From assembly GCF_001531445.1 (NCBI RefSeq), contig NZ_LQYA01000092.1, positions 8,098 through 66,142 of the forward strand: a stretch of 58,045 nt of DNA, given 5' to 3'. The position numbers were made by a program, and so were the translations under genes. Within the stretch, counting starts at the first letter, position 1. Each line of letters starts with the position of its first letter. Shown here piece by piece: positions 35,242 to 42,949 of the stretch. The stretch comes from Sporosarcina koreensis (GTDB taxonomy: Bacteria > Bacillota > Bacilli > Bacillales_A > Planococcaceae). The notes beneath the pieces are model-generated. The model saw only the letters and a program-made list of their open reading frames with translations. It did no database searches and had not been told where the DNA came from.

Positions 35242-36176
35242 TCGAGAACGCAAAAAAGGTATTGAAAACAAATGTCAACGTAGCTGAAGGTGAAAAGCTG
35301 GCCATTATCATCGATTCCACGAAAAGGGAAGCGGGCGAACTCTTTTACCAAGCTGGCAAAGAAATCGGTGCGGAAACGGTACTGATCCAGTTTGAGTCAA
35401 GCGGCAAGTCTGGCGCCGAACCGCCGAGCATCGTTGCGGATGCGATGAAAAACTGCGATGCTGCGCTATGCATTACCGAAGCCTCCATCTCTCATACGAA
35501 AGCGCGGATAGAAGCGGCGAAATGCAATACACGCGTAGCGACGATGCCGGGCTTGACGTTGGATATGTTAAGGGAAGGCGCATTGACGGCAGATTATTCG
35601 GATGTGAAGAAAAATGGGAACTTGCTGGCAAAAGTTTTGGATGAAGGAAAAGAAGTTGTCATTCGAACGGAAGGCCAGACGCTGACCTTTTCGATTGATG
35701 GCAGACGAAGCAAAGCGAGCAACGGGTTACTCGTAAATCCCGGTGATTCAGGCAACTTACCTTCCGGAGAAACATTCATCGCACCGGTTGAAGGGACTGC
35801 GAACGGTGAAATCATAATTGATGGATCGATTGCGGATATCGGAAAAGTTGCTCAGCGGGTTTTATTGAAGATCCGTGAAGGTAGGCTTGTGGAAGCGGAA
35901 GGTGCAGAAGGGGAAGAACTGTTGCGTTTATTGGGTGACGGAAACGGTAGACTTGTTGGCGAATTTGGCATCGGCACAAATCGTGCGGCGAGATTGACCG
36001 GTACTATATTAGAAGACGAAAAAGTCTACGGGACATGCCATATTGCATTTGGAACAAATACCTCTTTCGGCGGAACGATCAATGCGGGAATCCATTTGGA
36101 TGCAGTTACGAAAACACCCGAAATATACGTTGATGGAAAACTTATCATTGCTGAAGGGAAAATACGAATCGAATAG
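35238..36176 (+). CDS. M29/NicX-like metalloenzyme B
   Basis: A 312-residue paralogue of the first gene of this operon, sharing the same motifs: EFGIGTNRAA, TILEDEKVYGTCHIAFG, GGTINAGIHLDAV and the ending VDGKLIIAEGKI. The presumed metal ligands (Glu, His, His-x-Asp) are kept. The N-terminal half also has the SITEASISHTKA-like segment of its partner. Having two such proteins at the ends of a peptide-uptake operon suggests either a two-subunit enzyme or two substrate ranges; this is inference. Four-base overlap with pepQ. Confidence 0.75.
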   Translation: MIENAKKVLKTNVNVAEGEKLAIIIDSTKREAGELFYQAGKEIGAETVLIQFESSGKSGAEPPSIVADAMKNCDAALCITEASISHTKARIEAAKCNTRVATMPGLTLDMLREGALTADYSDVKKNGNLLAKVLDEGKEVVIRTEGQTLTFSIDGRRSKASNGLLVNPGDSGNLPSGETFIAPVEGTANGEIIIDGSIADIGKVAQRVLLKIREGRLVEAEGAEGEELLRLLGDGNGRLVGEFGIGTNRAARLTGTILEDEKVYGTCHIAFGTNTSFGGTINAGIHLDAVTKTPEIYVDGKLIIAEGKIRIE

Positions 36177-36269
36177 AATAATAGATAGAGTGGATTGTTG
36201 TTGGGTTCCTTATGTAAAGGTGCTAATCAGAACGTTTCAAAAATAATGACCCTTGACAAGGAGACGACT

Positions 36270-36935
36270 ATGAGCATTTCGAAGATTAAAACAGTAGGCA
36301 GGCAGCCGCTAAATGTGATGGTGTATGAGAATATAAAAAATGCCATTCTAGAAGGGGATCTCGAACCTGGTACCCGGTTAACGGAAACAAAAGTCGGAGA
36401 ACAGATGAATGTAAGTACAACTCCTGTCCGTGAGGCGTTTCGCAGGTTGGCTTCGGAAGGTCTGTTGAAAATTGTTCCATGGCGTGGAGCGATCGTTCAA
36501 GAATTTTCCGATCGAGAACTAATTGAAGTTTATAAATGCCGTGAAGTACTCGAAGTTTTAGCGATCAAGTCTGCAATGGAAAATATAGATGATAGTGGAA
36601 TTGAGAAACTCGAAAGACTTGTCGAAGAATCCAAACTGACAGAAAACCTTTCTGAACATGTTGAAATAAACTCTGCAATCCATAATACAATATTGGAATA
36701 TGCACGAAATGAGATGCTTTCCAACTTGCTCGGACAATTGAAAGATGTAATTTATCATAATCGTAATATGTCTTCGTATAATGAAAAAAGAAGAAATGAA
36801 ATATACGATGAACATATTCAAATCGTGAATGCGATTAAAAGCGGTGACAAAAATCAAGCACAAGTCGCAATGGAACTTCACGTAAATAATGGCTATGAGT
36901 ATATTAAAGAGAGATTAAAAAAGAGAGATAGCTGA
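36270..36935 (+). CDS. GntR-family regulator (FadR subfamily, FCD domain)
   Basis: A 221-residue transcription factor: winged helix at ~8-75 (MVYENIKNAILEGDLEPGTR ... VSTTPVREAFRRLASEGLL) and an all-helical FCD ligand domain at ~85-215 (e.g. REVLEVLAIKSAM; the later H...H residues HNTILEYARNEML and DEHIQIVNAI could bind a metal). It lies 93 bases after the M29-like gene, probably in the same transcript. The palindrome upstream of the operon promoter is a candidate site. ATG 36270 has AAGGAG at spacing 6; two upstream in-frame starts have none. A stem GACTGGACG/CGTCCAGTC follows at 36952-36977. Confidence 0.9.
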   Translation: MSISKIKTVGRQPLNVMVYENIKNAILEGDLEPGTRLTETKVGEQMNVSTTPVREAFRRLASEGLLKIVPWRGAIVQEFSDRELIEVYKCREVLEVLAIKSAMENIDDSGIEKLERLVEESKLTENLSEHVEINSAIHNTILEYARNEMLSNLLGQLKDVIYHNRNMSSYNEKRRNEIYDEHIQIVNAIKSGDKNQAQVAMELHVNNGYEYIKERLKKRDS

Positions 36936-37014
36936 ATTACATTCGGAAAAAGACTGGACGGCGGGGAACGTCCAGTCATTACAGCCGATGCGCCCTTGAT
37001 GGATGTAATGTGAT

Positions 37015-37182
37015 GTCATATAGAAACACAACACAATCAGTCGACTATAGATCATTCCCTAATCTTGAAACACGCATAAACCCCTCAAACTACGCATAAC
37101 CGCTCCGAAAAGTCCATAACGCCTACCAACGACGCATAAACCCACCCAGAAACGCATAAATTCCGAAACTCACGCATAACGG
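37015..37182 (+). repeat. Truncated 21-bp-array end, linker and ACGCATAA array, 6 units
   Basis: Starts with the last CAACACAATCAGTCGACTAT of a 21-base array, the linker AGATCATTCCCTAATCTTGA, then ACGCATAA words with CAT at 37075, 37095, 37115 (AGTCCATAAC), 37135, 37155 and 37175 (terminal ACGCATAACGGCC). The period is exactly 20. Confidence 0.9.
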
Positions 37183-37193
37183 CCTCGTACTAC

Positions 37194-37268
37194 CCCCTAA
37201 TTTGTCAAAACCATTCAGCGCGAATAAGGGAAGGTTGAATCCCGACTGTTTTCCCGCGTCTGAGGGCC
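37194..37268 (+). repeat. Core repeat copy 9
   Basis: CCCCTAATTTGTCAAAACCA then TTCAGCGCGAATAAGGGAAG, GTTGAATCCCGACTGTTTTC, CCGCGTC. Full module form, leading into a 21-base-period array. Confidence 0.88.
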
Positions 37269-37390
37269 ACCGCAACGCAATCATCGCACTTCGCAACGCA
37301 ATGAAACCAAATCGTCGCAACGCAACAAACTCACCATGCAACGCAATCTATCATCCTCGCAACGCAACCAATCCCACTCGCAACACAATC
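37269..37390 (+). repeat. 21-bp-period CGCAACRCAAY array, 6 units
   Basis: Words at 37273, 37294, 37318, 37339, 37360 and 37381; one step is 24, the others 21. The order of the variable bases matches the array at 38829, so these two are duplicates of one module. Followed by the CGACTATAGATC linker. Confidence 0.9.
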
Positions 37391-37420
37391 AATCGACTAT
37401 AGATCTTCCCTTATCTCGAA

Positions 37421-37540
37421 AAACGTATAACTACCTTCAAACGACGCATAAACCTGCCCAGAAACGCATAAATCCCAAAACTCACGACTAACGCCTCGTA
37501 CTACCCCTAATTTGTCAAAACCATTCAGCGCAAATAGGGA
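37421..37540 (+). repeat. Short ACGCATAA array (3-4 units) and core copy 10
   Basis: Words CGTATAA (37424), CGCATAA (37445, 37465) and a broken CGACTAA (37484), then CCCCTAATTTGTCAAAACCA and TTCAGCGCAAATAGGGA (37504-37540). The module stops there, and the Rpn-type gene begins about 130 bases later. Confidence 0.85.
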
Positions 37541-37669
37541 AACTGGTCCCAAAAAACTGAACCCCGCGCTCAAATCCCGCATCACATTGGCAAAGAACAA
37601 TGTTGGATTGTATACTAGTTGACACAGATAATAAACCGGAAAAAACGTAGAAAGGAGGCGCATTTACAT

Positions 37670-38683
37670 TTGAAAGTTCAAAACCCGCACGATAAGTTTT
37701 TCAAAGAAACGTTGGGAAATGTGGCGACAGCAAAGGATTTCCTCGTCCATTACTTGCCCGAACATTTTATGAAACATATCGACGTAAGCACACTGGAGCC
37801 GCAAAAAGACAGTTTCATTAACAGTGACCTAGCAGAAAGCTTCTCTGATCTCCTGTTCTAAGTGGACATCCTGGAAAAAGAAAGCTATATCTACTTCCTG
37901 TTCGAACACAAAAGCTATCCGGACAAAGGAATCGCGTTTCAACTATTGAAGTATATGGTAGAGATTTGGGAAGCCAAAACGAATAAAGAAGAGGTGAAGG
38001 AACTACCCATCATTCTTCCACTCGTCTTGTATCACGGAAGGGAAAATTGGCGTATATCAACCAATTTAGGAGCCATGCTAAAGGGAGACGAAGAACTATC
38101 GCAAGATCTGAAAGTCTTTGTGCCGAACTTTGAGTACTTGCTTTACGATGTATCCGTGTTTTCAGACGAAGAAATCAAAGGAAAAGCGCAACTGCGGATA
38201 TTACTAACACTATTCCGCGACATATTCACAAAAGAAACAGAAGAACTTCACCAGGCCATTCGTAAGTCGATCCTTTACCTAAATGAATTGGAAGATAAAC
38301 AAACAGGAATCGAATATTTGGAAACGATGATAAAGTATGTATTCAGCGTCAGAAATCATTTAACAAAAACAGATATGAATCAAATCATCAGGGTGATAGA
38401 AAGAACATATCCAGAAGGGAGTGACGTAGCCATGACAATAGCTAACATATTGAGGGAAGAAGGACGAGAAGAAGGACGAGAAGAAGGGCTGAAAGAAGGG
38501 AAGGAAGCGGGTGCGGTGGCAGCATTATCCGAAATAGCAATCCAACAGTTAATCGAAAAATTCGGCAAGGTACCCGAAGATATTAAGGATGGCATCCTCA
38601 AGTCAGATACTGTTTCCTTGAAACTTCTGTTGGCCAACATCTTTAGATATGAAAGCATCGACGACGTCAGAAAATATATCTAA
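37670..38683 (+). pseudogene. Rpn-family recombination-promoting nuclease gene with in-frame stop
   Basis: A PD-(D/E)XK 'putative transposase/YhgA-like' (Rpn) protein of ~337 codons, interrupted by TAA at 37859. Both halves are in one frame: ...AESFSDLLF, stop, VDILEKESYIYFLFEHKSYP... The intact family reads F-K-V-D/E at this point, so one A-to-T change (AAA or AAG to TAA) explains the break. The first half holds HDKFFKETLGN and the second EHKSYPDKGIAFQLLKYM, LPIILPLVLYHGRENW and the C-terminal REEGREEG coil. TTG 37670 has AAAGGAGG upstream. A GTG follows the stop, so restart could give a product lacking the N-terminus, but without the first catalytic acid. It is enclosed by repeat modules. 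Confidence 0.82.
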
Positions 38684-38699
38684 AAAAGCGTATCAATAC

Positions 38700-38730
38700 A
38701 AAAAGCTTACCTTGGAAGTAAGCTTTTTTC
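38700..38730 (+). terminator. Terminator of the Rpn-type gene
   Basis: AAAAAGCTTAC-CTTGGAA-GTAAGCTTTTT followed by T: an 11-bp stem. Confidence 0.85.
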
Positions 38731-38755
38731 TATTTACAAATATTCTTGCAACGCC

Positions 38756-38828
38756 CCCCTAATTTGTCAAAAGCATTCAGCACGAATAGGCGAAGATTGA
38801 ATCCCTACTGTTTCGCCGCGTCCAAGCT
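38756..38828 (+). repeat. Core repeat copy 11
   Basis: CCCCTAATTTGTCAAAAGCA then TTCAGCACGAATAGGCGAAG, ATTGAATCCCTACTGTTTCG, CCGCGTCC. No 20-base array precedes it; the gene terminator does. Confidence 0.85.
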
Positions 38829-38952
38829 CCATCGCAACACAATCATCCTGATCCGCAACACAATGAACTTGCCATGCAACGCAATCTATCATCCTCGCAA
38901 CGCAACCAATCCCGCACGCAACACAACGAACCATCTCCGCAACACAATCAAT
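38829..38952 (+). repeat. 21-bp-period CGCAACRCAAY array, 6 units
   Basis: Words at 38835, 38856, 38877, 38898, 38919 and 38940: exact 21-base period. Followed by the CGACTATAGATCCTTCCC linker. Confidence 0.93.
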
Positions 38953-38981
38953 CGACTATAGATCCTTCCCTTATCTTGAAA

Positions 38982-39101
38982 AATGCATAACTACCTTCAA
39001 ACAACGCATAAGTCGGCCCAGAAACGCACAAACTCCAAAACTCACGCATAATGCCTCGTACCACCCCCTAATTTGTCAAAAGCATTTAGCGCGAATAGAG
39101 G
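38982..39101 (+). repeat. Short ACGCATAA array (4 units) and core copy 12
   Basis: Word CAT at 38986 (TGCATAA), 39007, 39027 (CGCACAA) and 39047 (terminal-type ACGCATAATGCC), then core CCCCTAATTTGTCAAAAGCA / TTTAGCGCGAATAGAGG at 39065-39101. Confidence 0.88.
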
Positions 39102-39137
39102 AAGATTGAATCCCGACTGTTTCCCCGCGTCCAAGCT

Positions 39138-39304
39138 CCATCGCACCACAATCATCCCATTCCCCAACGCAATCATTCTCCATCGCACCACAATCATCAC
39201 CGCTCGCATCACAACCAATTCGCCCCGCAACACAACCAATCACAAACGCAACGCAACCAATCCCACTCGCAACACAACGAACCACCTCCGCAACACAATC
39301 AACC
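39138..39304 (+). repeat. 21-bp-period CGCAACRCAAY array, 8 units
   Basis: Words at 39144, 39165, 39186, 39207, 39228, 39249, 39270 and 39291: exact 21-base period, with some units changed to CACCACAAT or CATCACAAC. Followed by a single ACGCATAAA at 39331, the last of the window. Confidence 0.93.
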
Positions 39305-39447
39305 TTCGGTTCCATTCCTCCCCTTGAAAGACGCATAAACCACTCCGCACGCCCCACTCTACAAAACTATTCTCCAGTACCATGTCTTTAATCTCCCAAA
39401 GTGGGTATAATAACCATAACAACCCACCCAGAAAGGAGTCACCCGGC

Positions 39448-40611
39448 ATGAGAAAAATCCATTCCATCCTACTCGCATTCATAACCATCATCATACTAGC
39501 GCCACACGCCTCGGCCCAAACAACAGCCGAAGCCGCACGTGTCGACGACATCAAATTCTTCGTCGAACACTTTTACTATGGCGACATCCCGGAAAACCTT
39601 CATGCCATGACCACTATCGACGAAATCGTCGGGGCGCTCGACGAATACTCACGCTACATGACACCTGACGAATACCTGAGCTACGTCGCAGCAGTCGGCG
39701 CAGACGACCTGGCCCTACATAACATCAACGAACCCGCCGTCTCGTCCTACATGCTCTACGGCAACATCGGCTACATTCAAATCAGCACCTTCTCCACCAA
39801 CATGGACAAGGAAGTCACCAAACACTACAGCAAACTCAAGAAACAAGGCGCCGACAAACTCATCATCGACCTCCGCTACAACGGCGGCGGCTACGTCGAA
39901 AGCGCCGAACAGCTCCTTGGCCACTTCGAAGGCGTCAAAACTGCCTACGAAATGAAAACGAAGGAAGGCACCACAACCGTAAAACCCGTACAATCGAAAA
40001 TGAAATTCCCGAAACAGACCTATGTACTCGTCAACCGCTACTCCGCATCCGCATCCGAAATCGTGGCGGCATCCCTCCAAGACCAGAACGCTGCCATCAT
40101 CGTCGGCGAAAAGACAAAAGGGAAAGGCACCATCCAATCGTTCTTCGAATTCGAGGACGGATCAGCACTCAAGCTCACAATCGGTGAATTCACGGGACCA
40201 AAGAAATCCAAAATCCATCGCACAGGAATCGCACCAACTATCCATTGCGAACACGACCAAGAACTCTCTATCATCCATACGCGCCTATTGAAAGAATCAT
40301 TGGCACACCAACAATACAAACAAGTCGACGACCTGCAAGAAGTCCCGATGAACAAAACATTCCACATCCATTTCACACAGGAAATGAACCTTAACGACGC
40401 AAACACGTCCAATAAAGTAGAACTCATAAAAGTAGGAGGCGTCGCAGTCCCGATCTCAATCAAACCGAACGGCACAAACAAACTCGACATTACGCCAAAC
40501 AGGCAAATGCAAAAAGGCGGCTCATACTTCCTCGTCATCCACCCAGGCTTCGCAAACGACGCCGGGCGGACGACAAAGCAGGGCATCTACACACCAATTA
40601 CAGTCAAATAG
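39448..40611 (+). CDS. Secreted S41 (CtpA-like) peptidase lacking a PDZ domain
   Basis: A 387-residue protease. Signal peptide MRKIHSILLAFITIIILAPH with cleavage at ASA-Q. A short N-terminal helical part (VGALDEYSRYMTPDEYLSYV) is followed directly by the S41 core. The catalytic pair fits Ser201 (NRYSASASEI) and Lys226 (TKGKGTIQ), separated by 25 residues as in Prc. The ~80-residue PDZ domain usual between these parts seems absent. The C-terminus (~300-387) looks like a Big_5/SbsA Ig-like domain (FHIHFTQEMNLNDA...). The start ATG 39448 has AAAGGAG at spacing ~9; an upstream in-frame ATG lacks one. C-ending codons. Probably trims exported or wall proteins. Confidence 0.86.
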   Translation: MRKIHSILLAFITIIILAPHASAQTTAEAARVDDIKFFVEHFYYGDIPENLHAMTTIDEIVGALDEYSRYMTPDEYLSYVAAVGADDLALHNINEPAVSSYMLYGNIGYIQISTFSTNMDKEVTKHYSKLKKQGADKLIIDLRYNGGGYVESAEQLLGHFEGVKTAYEMKTKEGTTTVKPVQSKMKFPKQTYVLVNRYSASASEIVAASLQDQNAAIIVGEKTKGKGTIQSFFEFEDGSALKLTIGEFTGPKKSKIHRTGIAPTIHCEHDQELSIIHTRLLKESLAHQQYKQVDDLQEVPMNKTFHIHFTQEMNLNDANTSNKVELIKVGGVAVPISIKPNGTNKLDITPNRQMQKGGSYFLVIHPGFANDAGRTTKQGIYTPITVK

Positions 40612-40683
40612 ATCCCACATTAGTGGAAATATGTACAACCAATTCAACTATGATATAATCAACAGATGTGAAAAAACAAAACC

Positions 40684-40712
40684 GCAGGGGTCCAGAAACT
40701 TCCGACCCCTGC
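40684..40712 (+). other. Stem-loop upstream of the UDP-sugar dehydrogenase gene
   Basis: GCAGGGGTC-11 bases-GACCCCTGC, a perfect 9-bp stem 69 bases before the start codon. No T-tract follows, so it may be a weak terminator for the S41 gene or part of the leader of the next transcript. Confidence 0.5.
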
Positions 40713-40780
40713 CTAAGCATTTCAAATTAAACTCAAGCACCACCTATAAAAGCACCCCCATTCAGAAAGGAACATCACTC

Positions 40781-42070
40781 ATGAACAACAATATCTGCGT
40801 CATCGGTCTCGGCTACATCGGCCTTCCGACAGCTGTCATGTTCGCCAACAGCGGCGTCCAAGTCCACGGCGTCGACATCAACGAAAAAGCAGTCAACATG
40901 ATTGCCAACAAGCAACTACATATAGAAGAAAACGGACTCCAAGAACGTCTCGACCAAGCGATCGATAGCGGAAAATTCACCGTCTCGACAACTCCGGTTG
41001 AAGCCGACACCTACATCGTCGCTGTCCCATCGCCAATCAACCCGGACAACACAGCAAACTTGGAATACATCCGCCAAGCGACAGCATCCATCGTGCCATA
41101 CCTGAAACCAGGCGCACTCGTCATCTTGGAATCGACCGTCCCACCAAAAACAGTCGAAAACATCATGCTGCCAGAGCTTCGCAAATCGGACCTAACACTC
41201 GGCGAAAACCTCTTCGTCGCTCACTCGCCTGAACGCGTCATCCCAGGCAAGATCTTCGAGGAACTCGTCAACAACGATCGCATCGTCGGCGGCATTACTC
41301 CAGAATCCGCCGAAAAAACGAAAGAACTTTACAAAACATTCGTTCAAGGCGAAATCCACCTGACAGACGCAACAACAGCTGAACTCGTCAAAGTCATGGA
41401 AAACACATACCGTGACGTCAACATCGCGTTCGCTAACGAACTCGCGAAAATCGCAGAAACAATCGGCGTCGACATCTGGGAAGCGATCCGTTTCGCCAAC
41501 TTCCACCCGCGCGTCAACATTCATATGCCGGGACCTGGAGTAGGCGGCCACTGCATCGCGGTAGACCCATGGTTCCTAGTAGAACTAAACCCGGCAAACG
41601 CCGAAATCATACACAAAGCCCGTCTCACAAACGATGGCATGCCGCAATTCGTCGCACAAAAAGCGCAATTCCTACTTGACGCGAAAGGTATTACGGACGG
41701 CAAAGTAGCAGTCCTCGGCCTCGCATTCAAAGGCGATGTTGACGACATGCGTGAAAGCCCATCCATTAGTGTGATTGAAGCGTTGCAAGAGAAAGGGCTC
41801 GAAGTCAAATCGTTCGACCCGCACATCAAAACCTTGCAGCACACGACGCAACTTGCAACATTGGAAGAAGCAACACAAGACGCTGACCTGATCATCCTGA
41901 CGACGGATCACACCGACTTCAAACAGCTTAGCCCGAACGCTCTCACAACAAAAGAGCCGAAACCATTCGTCCTCGACACAAAAAACGCGCTCGACCGAAA
42001 CAAATGGGAACAAGCCGGATTCCACTACTTCAAACTCGGTGACGGCTCACCCGTAGGAGTCATGAACTAA
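40781..42070 (+). CDS. UDP-N-acetyl-D-mannosamine dehydrogenase (WecC-like), copy 1
   Basis: A 429-residue NAD-dependent dehydrogenase that oxidises UDP-ManNAc to UDP-ManNAcA. Rossmann opening CVIGLGYIGLPTAVMFA; VMENTYRDVNIAFANELAKI near 206-225; the catalytic cysteine in GPGVGGHCIAVDPWF (~255); C-terminal UDP-binding domain with LGLAFKGDVDDMRESPS. UDP-glucose dehydrogenases share the fold, but the VGGHCIAVDPWF and NTYRDVNIA patterns favour the ManNAc group. Start ATG 40781 follows AGAAAGGA. The next gene starts directly at its stop codon and also handles ManNAc. A second copy lies at 55725. Confidence 0.88.
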   Translation: MNNNICVIGLGYIGLPTAVMFANSGVQVHGVDINEKAVNMIANKQLHIEENGLQERLDQAIDSGKFTVSTTPVEADTYIVAVPSPINPDNTANLEYIRQATASIVPYLKPGALVILESTVPPKTVENIMLPELRKSDLTLGENLFVAHSPERVIPGKIFEELVNNDRIVGGITPESAEKTKELYKTFVQGEIHLTDATTAELVKVMENTYRDVNIAFANELAKIAETIGVDIWEAIRFANFHPRVNIHMPGPGVGGHCIAVDPWFLVELNPANAEIIHKARLTNDGMPQFVAQKAQFLLDAKGITDGKVAVLGLAFKGDVDDMRESPSISVIEALQEKGLEVKSFDPHIKTLQHTTQLATLEEATQDADLIILTTDHTDFKQLSPNALTTKEPKPFVLDTKNALDRNKWEQAGFHYFKLGDGSPVGVMN

Positions 42071-42781
42071 ATGAAAGAAACGATACTCGGCGTCGACGTC
42101 AACACAGAGAACTACGATGAACTCATCCCGAAGCTCTTTCAAAACATCGACGCCAAAAAGAAATCACTCATCGTAGCCATCAACCCTGAAAAGTTGATGA
42201 AGGCGAAAGACGATCCAGCGTTGAAAGCCCTACTCAACCGTGCTGAATTCCAAATCCCGGACGGCATTGGCGTCATAATCGCGTCCAAGATCCAAAAAGG
42301 CAACATAACATCCCGCGTAACCGGCGTAGACATGATGGACAGAATTGTGAGGGAAGCCGCCCGTACAAGCAAGTCCATCTTCCTCTACGGCGCAAAGCCG
42401 GGAGTGGCGGAAGCAGCAGCTGCTAAACTGATCGAAACTTATCACGACCTCAAAGTCGCCGGCACACAGGACGGCTATGAGAAGGATACGTCAAAAGTGA
42501 TCAACAAAATTAACGAAGCGAAACCCGACATCCTCTTCGTCGCCATGGGATCCCCGAAACAGGAGCTATGGATCGAAGAGCACCGAGATAACTTGCATCC
42601 GATCCTTTACCAAGGAGTCGGGGGTTCATTCGACGTACTGGCAGGCAACATCAAACGCGCACCAGCCGCATTCCAAAAAGCTGGCGCCGAATGGCTCTAT
42701 CGGTTATTATTGGAACCGAGCCGTATCAAACGGCAAATGAATCTACCAAAATTTTTGTTTGAAATAATTCGCTCAAAATAA
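42071..42781 (+). CDS. tagA: WecG/TagA/CpsF-family ManNAc(A) glycosyltransferase
   Basis: A 236-residue membrane-associated enzyme that adds ManNAc (or ManNAcA) to GlcNAc-PP-undecaprenol. Family motifs: NPEKLMKAKDD (~38), FQIPDGIGVIIASK with the catalytic-type Asp (~58), GVDMMDRIVREA, FLYGAKPGVAEAAA (~98) and the C-terminal GVGGSFDVLAGNIKRAPAAFQKAGAEWLYRLLLEP. It follows the dehydrogenase without a gap. TAGGAG lies inside the end of the upstream gene. With the SLH proteins nearby, the product is likely the secondary cell-wall polymer that holds the S-layer. Confidence 0.88.
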   Translation: MKETILGVDVNTENYDELIPKLFQNIDAKKKSLIVAINPEKLMKAKDDPALKALLNRAEFQIPDGIGVIIASKIQKGNITSRVTGVDMMDRIVREAARTSKSIFLYGAKPGVAEAAAAKLIETYHDLKVAGTQDGYEKDTSKVINKINEAKPDILFVAMGSPKQELWIEEHRDNLHPILYQGVGGSFDVLAGNIKRAPAAFQKAGAEWLYRLLLEPSRIKRQMNLPKFLFEIIRSK

Positions 42782-42899
42782 ACAATGACACTTGTATTCT
42801 AGTAAAACTGGTGATAGAATACGTAAGTGTAAGGATAATTTCCTCTGTAGCATATATTATTAAACGCCACGCAGGACGAAAACGGTTGGTTGACCGCAC

Positions 42900-42938
42900 A
42901 AAAGGACTTGAACAGCTCCCATCTGTTCAAGTCCTTTT
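42900..42938 (+). terminator. Strong stem-loop terminator
   Basis: AAAAGGACTTGAACAG-CTCCCAT-CTGTTCAAGTCCTTTT: a perfect 16-bp stem about 120 bases after tagA. It may also act in the reverse direction, since both flanks are A/T tracts. Confidence 0.82.
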
Positions 42939-42949
42939 GCATTCTATAG

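Noticed and set aside
37859..37861. Programmed stop-codon read-through in the Rpn gene
   Set aside because: No recoding context was seen, and members of the family are often decayed; a nonsense change is simpler.
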